Positions 34,533 to 46,647 of a DNA stretch of 64,000 nt are shown piece after piece. A program made the translations under genes and the position numbers. The stretch is from Acanthacorydalis orientalis (taxonomy: Eukaryota > Arthropoda > Insecta > Megaloptera > Corydalidae). Location of the stretch: NCBI GenBank assembly GCA_034766995.1, contig CM068325.1, positions 4,970,946-5,034,945 of the forward strand. Reading direction: 5' to 3'. The notes below the pieces were generated by a model. The model did not search any database, was not told the origin of the DNA, and saw only the letters and a list, made by a program, of their open reading frames with translations. Numbering within the stretch: position 1 is the stretch's first letter; each line of letters opens with the position of its first letter.

Positions 34533-37500
34533 CTAATTGTCGGACGAGACGGCCACGTTCGCCGCCGGTTGCTGCGCGGGGTAATTCGAGTAACCGGGAA
34601 ACGCGTACTGGCCTTGAGGCGCTCCAGGCTGATTCGCGGCCGGTTGCTGCGCGTAGTAACCTGGAAAGAAATTCGCTAGAAATTAAAATTTAAGCTTGCA
34701 TCGAATCACGGCTATAGAGTCGAAGGTTCGTAAGACGAAACGACCCGTCGAATCGCATTACCTCCGTAAGCTCCGTACGCGGGGAACGCTTGCGGCTGAG
34801 CCGTCGGCGCGGCGGGGACGACGGCGGCCGTCGGCGCCGCTATGGCGGTCCCGGGCGCCGTAGCGACGGTCGGCTGTTGGCCCGGTTGCACCGGTTGAGC
34901 TGCGGCGGCTCCGCCTGAACGACAGCGGTTCGGATAAATTTTTAAACGATTTTAAGACGAAGAAACGTCTATTATATATAATCGACGTCGCACGGATTCA
35001 TCGATAGAACGCACCTTTGTTTTTCATCTGAGCTTCGATCGCTTCGGCTTCTTTGATCTTACCGATACTTCTGTAATATTCGGCCCACTGGGCACTGTAG
35101 TCCGGTTGCGGAGCGGCCGTGACCGTCCCGACTGCGCCGGCTTGAAGCGCGGGATTCATCTGAGCCACTATCGTATTAACGTTCGGTATTAATATTCGGT
35201 TCGACATCGAAGCGCTCGTCTGTTCGATACCTTGCGCGGTCGGCTGTCCGGCGGCGGCCGGCGCCTGTTGCGCTCCCGGCTGCTGAGGAGCGCCGGGCGC
35301 GGCCGTCGGCTGTTGTCCGGGCGCACCGATATTCGCTTTCGCCTGTTGTTCGATCATGTCGGCCTCCCTGTGCATCCCCAACGACCTATAGTACTCGGCC
35401 CACTGTTTCGAATAATCCGGTTGTCCGGTAGCCGGGTTTATTTGTATTTGTGCCGGCTGTGCTACGTCTAGAATTATTTTTTTTTAAAAGAAACGCCTTT
35501 AAGAAAAATCGTTTATACTCTTACTCGGTTGCGGTTGTCCGGCAGCCGCCCACTGCTGTTGCTGTTGTTGATAATCACCTCCCGGGGTGCCCGCGCCCCA
35601 TCCCGCTTGTCCGTAGCCGTGAGGCCCCGCCGGCATCCCCGGATACGCCGTAGCGACGGTAGACATAGGTCCCGGGGCGCTCATGCCGGCCGGCGCACCT
35701 GCCGGGCCGCTCGGTCCGCACTGCATTCCTCCGGGACCGGACTGTGCGAAGAACAAAAGAAGTTGAACCTAGAAGATACGCACGGTATTATTTCAGCGTG
35801 CCGGCGACTCCGATCTCCTCCTCACCTTTTCGCCGATTATCCTTTTCGCGTTTTCTACCGATTCGGGATCGCCGCGAATTATGAAAGTTTTTTCGTTGCT
35901 CGACGTGTTGCTCGACGTCCTACGGTCGAGCTCGCAGTGCGCTCCGGACTGTTGATTTATCTGCTTGATCGTCTCGCCGCCTGTAACGATACGATCGTGT
36001 CAGGATTCGGTCGGCCGACGGCCGTTACGAATTTCGTCACCTCTGCCGATGATCACGCCGCACTTATAAGTCGGGACCTGGAACGAAACTTCGATCTGCT
36101 GCGGAGCGCCGGCTGGGACTTGCGTGTTCCCCCAAGGGCCTCCGGGTCCGCCGGGAGGACCTCCGTAGCCTCCTCCTTGTGGCCCGTTGCCGTTACGTTG
36201 ATTCCCGGTTCCGAATTCTCGCCGGTTGTTCCGGTTCGTACCGGGCGGGCCGTCGTTATCTCGTCTCTAACGAATAAACAGACGCTCACTTTCGATCCGG
36301 ATACGAATCGACGAAAGAACGTACGTGCACGCTGTCGATCAGCTCTTCGATACGTTGTCTCGCCGCGTCGACGTGCTGAGGCTTGCCGGTCAAGTAACAC
36401 CTCCTGTCGCCCGGACCTTCGTCGCGCCCTTGCTGAAACTGTACCTTCGCGCCGGTCTCCGCCTGTATCTTCTTGATCATGTCGCCGCCTTTTCCGATCA
36501 CGACGCCGACGGCCGTTCTCGGAACTAACACCTGTTTCGAGTTCGTTCGCGTCAGTTGAATTCGAATAGCTGTTTTTTAGCTTAGTAACCGTCTACCTCG
36601 ACACCGTCGCCTCCGTTTCCTCCGGGGCCGTTACCGCCTCCTCCCTGACTGTTATAATCTTCGTAACCGCTCATGTTCGGTCCGCCGCGTTCCTGGTTTC
36701 CTCCCATTCTACTGGGATTGCGGCCGCCACCTCTGTTCGAAGCCTGCATCTCTTTCTCGGCTATCAGATCGTAGACCAATTGTTTCGCGTATTCGACCTA
36801 GACGACCGGTAAGATTTATTTATCCTCTCGTGAAAACACCACACGCCTATAAACAAATCATTACTTCTTGAAGTTCTCCGCTGATCCTCAGCGGCTTCTC
36901 GGCTTCCGGGTTAGGTCCTTCTTGTATGACGACCATCTTCGCGCCGGATTTACTCTGGAGCTGTTTGATGGTTTCGCCGCCTTTACCGATGATCAGTCCT
37001 ACTTTCGGACCGGGCACCATGATCTCGACGTGTGTCACGCCGCCGCCGCCGCTACCGCTTCCGCCGGACAGGTTCGGTCCGACCGGACCGGACATGCCTG
37101 CAAGACGACGTTCGCGTACGGACGACGTCGTCGACGAACGTTCCGTACGCTCTTTACCTCCGCTTCCGGCCGATCCGCCCGGCCCTCCCGGCATACCGTC
37201 GTTCATGCCCGGCGGTTCCTGCCGTCCGCCGCGCTGATGCACGTCGACGATACTGAAAATCATGTCTTTGGCACGTTCGATCGCGTCTCTCGTCCCCATC
37301 AGAGTGCAAACTCGATCGGCACGGCCATTGGAATCGGTCGCCATCTGGATCTTGCATCCGGACTTCGCTTGCAGACGAGTGATTTGCTCACCACCGCGCC
37401 CTATAACTGTATTATTTTCATACATAGAGTCTTTCCGACGAACGACACTCGACCAAGAGACATCGGAATTCGATACGTACTGAGCCCGACCATCTTGTCG

Positions 37501-38488
37501 GGAACGGATATATCTTCGACCATGACGGGTCCGTTGCCCGCCGTGCCTAGACCTCCGGTCTGGGAGCCGCCCGTGCCTCCTCCTAAATAATTCGTCGATT
37601 TATTTAAGATACATACGAATCAAACATCTATTACCGCTTCGTTCGAGACATAAAAGTGCATCCGTCGGATTACCTCCTGGAGGAGACATAGTTTGGCTGT
37701 TGCTGCTGTAATCGAGCCCCGCGAGTTTTTTAGGTTCCGGTTCGGGGCCTCCGTCGTCGAGCGGCCTTTTCTGACGGCCTGGATCGCCTGATTCGCTGCC
37801 TGTCGTCGCGTTCGGATTAATCTTGGCGGCGATCTGCGTAAACGACTCGATTAGCGACCGACGGCGCGAGGGACGACCCGTCGCCCGTACGGATCGATCG
37901 GACGAAGTCGTACGCCGGTCGAGTTCGAACCGTCGGACGAGCGAGAGCGGCGGAGGAAAAGCGAAAAACGGACGGGCCGGACGAGAAAAATAAATAAATC
38001 GAACGACCGGGGAGTCGGCAACAATCGAACCGGTTAATTATTTCGATATAAAAACCGATGACAATTTGATTTAATTGTTTACACTGATTTCATAAAAAAA
38101 ATAAATAACAGAAAGAGTTGGAAACAAACAGAAAAGGATGAAACGACGAAGTTGTTAACCTCAATATACGTATCCATTAATGTAATCAGTCGAACTTCTC
38201 AGATCGCCGAGAAATTATATAATCGCCCGCTCTGAATCGAAAAGGACTCGTGTCGAGTTAACAGAACCGAACTGACGGTCCAGTTTCGTCGATGTCGCGG
38301 AACACTTCGGTCGTTTCTTATCGGCGTCTGTGATGACCGCAGAAGCGGGGAGGATCGCGACAGTAATTCCGATTACGTCCGACACCGACTGTACATCCGC
38401 TTACCTGTTTTGCACGTTGTAAAGCTGCTGCGAAAGCTCTCGACTGATTGAATGTTTGTGGCGGGCCGACTGCTGTATAATCTGTCAT
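34533..38488 (-). CDS. Psi: PSI / far-upstream-element-binding protein, four KH domains
   Basis: Thirteen exons in mRNA order: 38488-38405, 37833-37674, 37582-37481, 37406-37158, 37097-36865, 36797-36597, 36531-36325, 36266-36041, 35980-35826, 35768-35525, 35467-35015, 34914-34762, 34660-34533; 864 aa. A nuclear RNA-binding protein: in Drosophila, PSI represses splicing of the P-element third intron and contacts U1 snRNP. The four KH domains have intact GxxG loops: GLIIGRGGEQITRLQ (split by an intron), GLIIGKGGETIKQLQ, GVVIGKGGDMIKKIQ, and GVIIGRGGETIKQINQQ (also split). KH2 and KH3 are separated by a Gly/Asn-rich stretch, KH3 and KH4 by a Gly/Pro-rich one. The C-terminal half is Gln/Pro/Ala-rich and has two tyrosine-rich A/B motifs, DYSKQWAEYYRSLGM and DYSAQWAEYYRSIGK, the U1-70K-binding type in PSI. 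The start MTDYTAVGPPQTFNQS fits the family. A GTGAGT donor lies just after the stop, so downstream 3' exons are possible. Confidence 0.96.
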
Positions 38489-38979
38489 TGTGAATTTTCA
38501 ACACGTTACAGATAAGACGAACGCAATCGTTAAAATGGCGGCTTGGCGTGTTGACGCACGTCTCCTTGGGGATAACCGCGACGTTACGTTGGCCCTACAC
38601 ACCGGTCTATTAGGAATTTTTATTTCCCGACTCGTCGCTCTGTCGTGCGCGTACGAGCCCGCTACGTCCGTCTCTGTCCGCGACGGAACATCACGTCAGA
38701 GGTAACGCAAATGTTCCCGCCAACGACAATCTAATATTCGCACGTATACTCTGATTCGAAAATATTCACAGGTAAACACAACGAGTATAGACTGATAATT
38801 TCAGTCGAAAACCTCCGAACAGGAGATTAGGAGAGGTGCGAATGTCTTTTCTCAGAAGTGCATCTTTTTCACAGCGTAAATTGGCACAGAGGTCACGTAT
38901 CCTTATCAGAAAATCGTCGAAAAGTTTAGTTGTACATGCGAGTAGATAAAAAAGTCAAACATCGTTTAATGTGTCCAGA

Positions 38980-39260
38980 CACGAACGATATATCACCACA
39001 CCTGCGAATATGGTCCCATTTAATGAACGAGACGGAGATATGATATTCAATTGAAAGTCGTATCTCGTTCTCTCTCTTACAAAACAGGCTGTGGCAGCAA
39101 TGCTGCATTAGTTCAATTTCCTGCTGATAGATGTTTGTATCGAAGCTGCATTAAAAAAGGATAGAACTATAACTTAACAGCGAAAATGTATGAAGCTTTC
39201 CTTTACATATTTTAATTGATTTCTGCCGGCAACGTGATACACTCTAAATGGAAAAGATGT
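38980..39260. repeat. MITE-like repeat, copy 1 (hairpin head)
   Basis: GAACGAGACGGAGATATGAT (about 39023) is followed by AAAGTCGTATCTCGTTCTCT, its imperfect reverse complement, giving a stem with a short loop. Landmarks downstream are a GATAGAACTATAACTTAACA stretch, CTTTCCTTTACAT and TACACTCTAAATGGAAAAG. The same landmarks occur in the same order at 41140-41380. Confidence 0.5.
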
Positions 39261-41139
39261 AACGAAGAATACTCCACTACAATAGATGAATCGTTAACTT
39301 CACAGTAACATTTCTCCGATCTACGGATTCGATCGATCGTTTTCGATCGTCGCTCGTGCATATTTCGATCTAGACATTTTTATTCTCATAAATATTATCT
39401 TAAGATAAAAGTTCATATCTCTGAAAGTGAAAAAAAAGTGCTCCTCTCCACTTACCATTGTCGAAAATCGGCCGAACGATAAAACCGTACACACTGAATA
39501 GCAGTATTAATGCTGACCTTCAATAAAAGTGATGACTTTGATCGCTGTTGTCGGTGCACCCCTCGCCTCTAGGGACGGCCACCTATATTGACATATATCG
39601 ACTTTTCCACAGCTTGATCGGCGAATTCGTGCGAAAAAAAAGAATAGCAGTACGGTTCGACGCTTGCGTATAATCGACGTGTTGGAACGGTACTCTGAAA
39701 CTGGAACGGTTGTCGGGTCGTTTAAAACAAAGAACAACGCCGTCTTTTATTATTCTCAACAATGTATTTTCATCGATAAACAATAAGCTGTCATTCAAAT
39801 AACAAACGTTTATATTTAATAGCACGGGAGAACCTGTACATTCCGATTCGAAGCTCGATCGCTCGATGTATTTCTGTGCGTGCTCGTTCCATATACGTTC
39901 ACCTATACGAAACGGGCACGGGATCGTCCGCCTCTCGTGCCGACGACGATCGAGCATCGAATATTAAAAAGAAGTACGTGCGTTCGAATGGAACGAGTTC
40001 CGTTTATGTACTAGGAGGAAACAGGACAGGTCCCCCGTTCGACTTATCACAAAATAAAGAACGTCTTCGCGACGTTTCGACGCGCGCGTGCTCGCGAGTC
40101 TCTTCGCTCGCGGCGGACGCGAAACCGATCCGGTTTACAAAATCCGCATCGATCTCCCGGTTCGCAGACGACAGTCACTGCTACGGTCTGTTCTTCGGAG
40201 CGCACGGGATCAGATCCTCTTCGCGTACCCGCCGCCGCGAGGCCGGCACCGAGGCCGGCACCGAGACCGGACTCGACGCACTCGCGCCCTCGGAACCGAT
40301 CGAGAAAATCGAACGCGGACATCCCCGCGCGGGCGGCGCGTACGCGCGCGTCGATATCGCGAGAACGGGATTTCCCCCGATTCAAAAAACGTCGAGCTAC
40401 TTCGATAGGCGTCCAATGGTAAAATCATACGATACTGCGTGCAGCACGCGGCTCTTCGAATCGAAAATGTCCATTTGAAAAATATTGTCTCGCATACAGG
40501 GCATTTTTCTTTTGTTTTAATTCAATACAGTTTATTATTAGTTCACGAATATATCCGTAATACGTCTGCGCGCTCCCGTCGTTTTCAGTCAGTTTGAAAT
40601 GTCGACACCGCCGCCGTCAACTGTTTCGCGGTCCAAGCCACGCGATACTTACGAATATAATCGTTTTCACATCGTTTTTTTTTCATATTCATATATAGAT
40701 ATATTTATTTAATTATTAATTTTCTTGTTTAAATTCATATCATATATAAATAACAATGACTATCGTTTTAAATAATTATTTAGCTTCTACCTACCCTAAC
40801 TTTTACAACGGCTAATCGATAAGTTAAATCGTCTAATAATCATCACCGTCCATTGAATTGACTATTTAGCGTTCCCGTTCGTTTAACATTCCACGGGGAT
40901 TACATCCTCCGTCTCTAAAAACCGCGAGATTTCATCAAACGCAACAAATACAGACTGATAATAAGTTCATTCGCGCCGAGAACAAAGAATTCAAACATTA
41001 TTTCGCGCGTGTCGACCGGCGCGCGGGCGAAACAAAGACGGGAATGCCAGAGTTAATGTTTACGAACGGTTCCGTCTTTGTCGGACGTTCGTTTCGAATT
41101 CCAGCGCGGTCAGTTAAAACAGTTTCGCGCGAGCGCGCA

Positions 41140-41380
41140 TTACGGACTGGCGAGCGAGACGGAGATACGATGTTACACTGAAAGTCATATCTCGCTCTCT
41201 GTCCTGATAATCGACGCGAGCGCCGATGCGATTATCGATTTTTTGACAGTGTAATTTGCATGTACGTCTCGTTGAAAAGAGATGAAACTATACGTAACAA
41301 TTACAACGTATATGACCATCCTTTACGGTTGACCGTTCGCAATCGTACTGATTTTATGTACACTCTAAATGGTAAAGTGG
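41140..41380. repeat. MITE-like repeat, copy 2
   Basis: GCGAGACGGAGATACGAT, then GAAAGTCATATCTCGCTCTC (imperfect inverted match), GAGATGAAACTATACGTAACA, ACCATCCTTTACGG and TACACTCTAAATGGTAAAG parallel the copy at 38980-39260. Divergence is high and the edges are unclear, so this is an old dispersed element. Confidence 0.5.
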
Positions 41381-42212
41381 ATTTTGCTCCAAATCGACTG
41401 TTCTGTTCCGGAAAAAAAAACTATAATCGTTACTACCAGTCTGTAAATGTTACGTCTACGGTTGTATATTACAAACATGGCGTTGTTTCAAAGCCGCGTT
41501 CGGCCGGTTCGCTCCCGGATCGATCGTTCGAAACGAGAATCGTGTCCCTCTCGATTAGTCTGTTCCGAAGCGGATTCGAAAACGTTCGACAGATCATTCT
41601 CGATCGTCGCTTGTCGGCGGCCGTCTTCGGTGCGTCAGATCACAGAGGAGAACCTCACGATCTCCGATCACTCCCGACAATCGACAAACGTACAGCACGC
41701 GTCCAGTGATTCATCACGGGCGAGAACCGTCCAGGCGCGGCTTCTGAACGACCGTTCGACGCCCGATATTAACGGTACAGGGCTTTTTTCAAAAAATATA
41801 TATATATATATGTATATAGATCATTGCTCGATAAGCATTTATATAAATCTTCTTTTATATAAATTTACATAGATATATTACATGTACAATAGAAACAGTT
41901 TAGTTAAAAAAAATCTAGTAGCTAAGTGTACCGAAATCGCAAACTACATGTCCGTCCATCCATCCATATATATATATATATATATATGGCTACTGAATAA
42001 AAAACATTCATGTTCCGAAATCATTTTTTCAATAAGATGAAAAATAATAAAAGATCATTATAAAATTTAATTTTAAATCTAAGCTGAACGACTTATGAAT
42101 CAAAAAGAGACACAAATATACGTTCTACTGCATAACAGACAAAGAAAGGTATGCTTATTTCGATCCGTTTACTACAATCGTTTCCATAGCAACCACAACA
42201 CATACATATTAT

Positions 42213-42330
<118 letters not shown>

Positions 42331-43687
42331 AATCGAGTTATATTTAAGAAGAGACAAATAAGTAAATTCCACAGTATAAGAGATATAAAAAAAGGAGATG
42401 AATTGTAAAACACTAGACCAGCGGGAACAGTGTTCGATTCCCTGCACCAAACTCTTTCGAAACGTACGAGCGACAGACACTAGATCTCATATATACATAT
42501 ACGCGTGCGCACTTTGTGATTTCGGTAGAATCCCTAAACAATCCATAACCTATAAATCGAATTATTTAAACGAGAGCAGTACGATTACACATTATAAAAA
42601 AGGGACACGCCGTCTAAAAGTACAAACACTGTACAAAAAAACGTACCGATCACGTATCTAAATCTATTTTCGTTTCTATCAGTTTTGAATTTCCATTCCG
42701 GATGCCGAGCGCTACCGACGACGAATGACGCATACGGTACGAATATGAAGCACGAAGCGAAACGAACTGTACAAAAAGAGAGCGAGCGAGTGTGTGTGAG
42801 AGAGAGAAACTCGTAATCGCTAACAGAGATAAAAACTAGACTCAAACGGATGTACGTTTGAGAAAATCCGACGAACACGACGATAGATAAACACGGAATT
42901 CTAAGCAGACATCGATAGAAATATCAACTTTATATGTTTTTTTTTTCTCTTCATGTATTTATTTTCATATATATATATACGTGCGTTTATTTTCATTGAG
43001 AGAAAGAGGGAGAGAGAGAGAGAGAGAGATAGACGAACACTCCAGTTCGTGACTAATATAGATATATGGATTTTTTTTGTATGTTTTTTCTGGATTTTTT
43101 CGCCTGTCTGCCGATATCTACAGGAACGTCTTTCTGCCATCTCGTCGCCCCGCGACTCGGCGAACAGTCCACCCTAAATGCGCATCCGCCTCCGGCGACG
43201 TGCAAAACGCGTCGTGTATTTTTCGGCCCGACTCCTTGTGTTTTTCGTACGTTCGACCCCGACGCGCGACAGACCGAATATTAAAACGACAGGCCCCGGA
43301 AGGTGCGACGGAAGAAACGACGATCGACAGAGATACCGGCAGACACGCCGCCACTATCGTCTAAATGCCGCTCGACTGAAAATCACCACGAACGGAAGAT
43401 CTCGTTTCGTTCCGATATTGTAATTCCTATTACGGTGTTCCGGTACGTTCGGTGATTTCCGTTTCGATCGATTCGTGTATCGGTCGGAGGAGGGGACGAG
43501 ACGGCGGCCGGAACGGCGCCGGCACGTGCTTTTTTTCCCCCCGTTTCGGTCGGTCGTCTTCTTCTTCTTCTTCGCCTTCTCCTTTTTCTTTCACTCGTTT
43601 CTGCCGAGTCGGACCGCGTTTCGTTCATAACATCCCGGATCTCCGTTCGTCTAGTCCCTAGAATTCCGTTTCGAGGAGCGGCGAAGG

Positions 43688-46604
43688 TCACCACAGCGCC
43701 TCGAACGTCATGCTCGCGAAGCCGGGGTTCTTGCGCGTCTCCCAGTACTTGCCGTTCGAGTTCCAGACCTCTTCGTCGTTCGCGTTGACACGTTTACTAG
43801 AGAACGGGCGCGCGATCAGAGCGAGTCGAGCGCGGGCCGTACGGCCCGCGGCGTGAGATCCTCACCTGAACCATTTCGGCTCGAAGGCGATCCCGTCGAT
43901 GTCGTTCTTTTTCCTCCGATCGCGCTGTCCCTGCTCCAGCTGCAGCTTCAGTCTCTCGGCCGCGTCGAGGTCCCCCCTCTCCAGCGCCCTCTGGTCCGGC
44001 CGGAAACGGCTGTCCGTCGGCGGCAGGTGCGGCACCTCCGGCCCGAGCTCGTTCAGTTCGATCGCGAACCTGCGAACGGAAGAACGTCGTCGAGACGCGG
44101 AACACGATCGGGAACGGAAACGCGGCACTCACTGCGTGAAGCCGTAGTAGAGCTCGTGGTCGGCCGGCATCGCTCCGGGTCTCCAGACGAGCCGGCCGCA
44201 CGGAACCTTCGACGACGCGCCGTCCTCGCTGCAGTAGAGCGCCTCCGACCAACGTCCGAACAGGCGCTTCGACACCTTGCCGTCGGGGCCGGTGACGACG
44301 CCGCGCACCTCGTGCCTCGACGCCGACCACCTGCTCGCCTTGATGAACGTCAGACGGCACGAGATCGCCGGATCGTTGAGGTCGCGTACGACGAGCTCGC
44401 CGTAACGGTCGACCGATCTACGCTGTCCGAACAGGTCGTGCACGCACGTCGTCACCTGGCGGAGGAAAAGAGCACACGCGTCCCGTTAAGGGCGAGATCG
44501 ATCCGACGGACGGCCGGATCTGACCTTGTTCCAGGCGTAGTGAGCGCCGTGCTTGATCAGAAACACGTTGACGGTCCCTATCGGCTGGAACTCCATCGAC
44601 TTGCCCCAAAATTTGGTCTTGATCCGCGCGTCCTGCCAGAACACGAAACTGCGGCCGTCCGCGTGGCACGCGCTCACCGGCGGATGATGCGACACCTGAA
44701 AAACAGATTCGCATCGAAACGGATACGAGCCGGGGTCGAATCTCGGTGCGAGACGTGGCGCACGACAGGGAAGGTGGCCGGCGGTCTACCGGCGGAATCA
44801 CCTGTTCGGAAACGAACCGGAACCCTCGATCGTCCCGCACGCACTCGTACGTCTCGCCGAGCAGCGGGTTGAACGGCTTGTTGCCGGCCCTGTAGTACGA
44901 GCTCGCGTAGCTCGAGACCGCGAACGCGGCGACGTAGATCATCCGCTCGGACGGGTCGTCGATCTCCGACGCCTTGTCGAGCAGCTCCGAGTACTCGAGC
45001 TCCTCGCACAGCCGCTAAACAACACGGGACACGTTCGTGAACGGAATCGCGAGTTTGCGTATCGCGCGAGCGAGAGGATCCGATCGCTCACCTGCAACAT
45101 GTTGAGCGGTTCGTTCAGGGCGACCGGCATCGATATCTGCGACAGGTCTTTGCCGATGTTCTTACACAGGAGGTTCCACAGCGAGAAGCCCTCCGTGTCG
45201 GGCCGCGGCGCCGGCAGCTTCGTCCTCCGGCCGGTCCACTGCACGCTCGAAGCGCCCGTCTCCGTCACTGAAATCGAACAGAGTGAGCGGCGATTCGAAC
45301 GGTCACGAAACGCGACAAGAAGCGCTCCCCGCACTCACGGCCGCTCTCCGCGTTGTACTCGGGCCCGATCTCGGAATTCTCCGAACTGACGCTCCCCTCC
45401 TCGCTCGTCAGACTCCCGGCCTCCGAGCTCGTGTCCGTCGCGTCTCCGCCCCCCCGCTGCGGATCGCCGCCGCCGTCGCCGAGCTCGTCCGATTCGCCTT
45501 CGGCCCGCCCCTCGGTCGACTTAAAACTCTCCGGATAGTCCGACGGCATCGCCGGACCCTGCGCGTCCTCCGCGTCGTAGAACTCGCTCGCGCTCACGCA
45601 CGACGAGCTGTAGCTCAGCGATGCGAAATGGCGGCCGATCTGCGACGAGACACTTGAGAGAACGTCCGCGTCGTGTCGTGTTCGCGCGCCGGCACGCACT
45701 TACGATTTCGGACGCGGCGCCGGCCGAACTGATCTCGGACAGGTCGGACGCCTCGTGCACCTTCGCGAGACGCGCCCGCAGCTCGGAGTTCTGCTGGAGC
45801 GCGTGCGTCAGCGCGGCGCGCAGGCTCGCGACGGTCCCGCCGACGTGGCCGGGCAGCGAGCCGGGGGTGCCGCAGGCGCCGGACTCGGCCTCGACGGCCG
45901 CCTTCAGACGGTCCCTCTCGTGCAGCAGCGCGAACAGCACGCCCTTGATCCCGCCGACGACTGGACAACAGAAACCGAGCGGCCGTTAGACGCGGACCCG
46001 ATCCCCGCCCCCGCCGTCGCGCGCCGTACCGTCCTTCGCGAGGACCGTGAAATCGTCCCTCAGCTGGTTGTCGGGCGTGCCGCTCAGGAACTGTCTGTCG
46101 CTCGCGCACGAACCGCCGCCGGAGCTGTTCCCGGACGAGACGATCGAGCACGGCGCCTGCAGGTGGTCGGTTCCCGGCAGACTGTGCGGCCTCGACGCGC
46201 CGAACGGCGCGGAGATCGCCGCCGTCGCCGCCGAGCTCACGACCGTCGACAGCGAGCTGTTGCTCGCGCTCAGCGCCGCGTTCGGGGCGGCCGACAGGCT
46301 CGAGAACGAGCACGTCTGGAAGCACGGACACGGATCGTCAGCCGAGCGACGCTCTCGGACCGATCGGGAGGACGGAACAAGAAAAGAGAGCGGACTTGCC
46401 GATAACGGGGACGCGTTCTCCGGGTTGACGCTCGCGTTCATCGACGACGTCAGGTCGACGCTGCTCCCTTTCGAGGATTTCTTCTTCCTCAGGCCGAACT
46501 TCTTACGGTCTTTCTTCACGTTCGGGGAAGAACCGTCCGGATTGACCTAAGACGACAAGGCGGTTTACGAGCGAGCGCGCGCGTCTGTCAGTCTCTCTCC
46601 CTCC

Positions 46605-46647
<43 letters not shown>

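Noticed and set aside
43853..44872. 339-codon plus-strand frame over the ORP gene
   Set aside because: Antisense to the ORD exons, whose family motifs lie on the minus strand.
46320..46420. Extra intron inside ORP exon 46546-46030 (GTCCGC to TTCCAG)
   Set aside because: The donor is poor and the splice would shift the frame; the exon is open as it stands.
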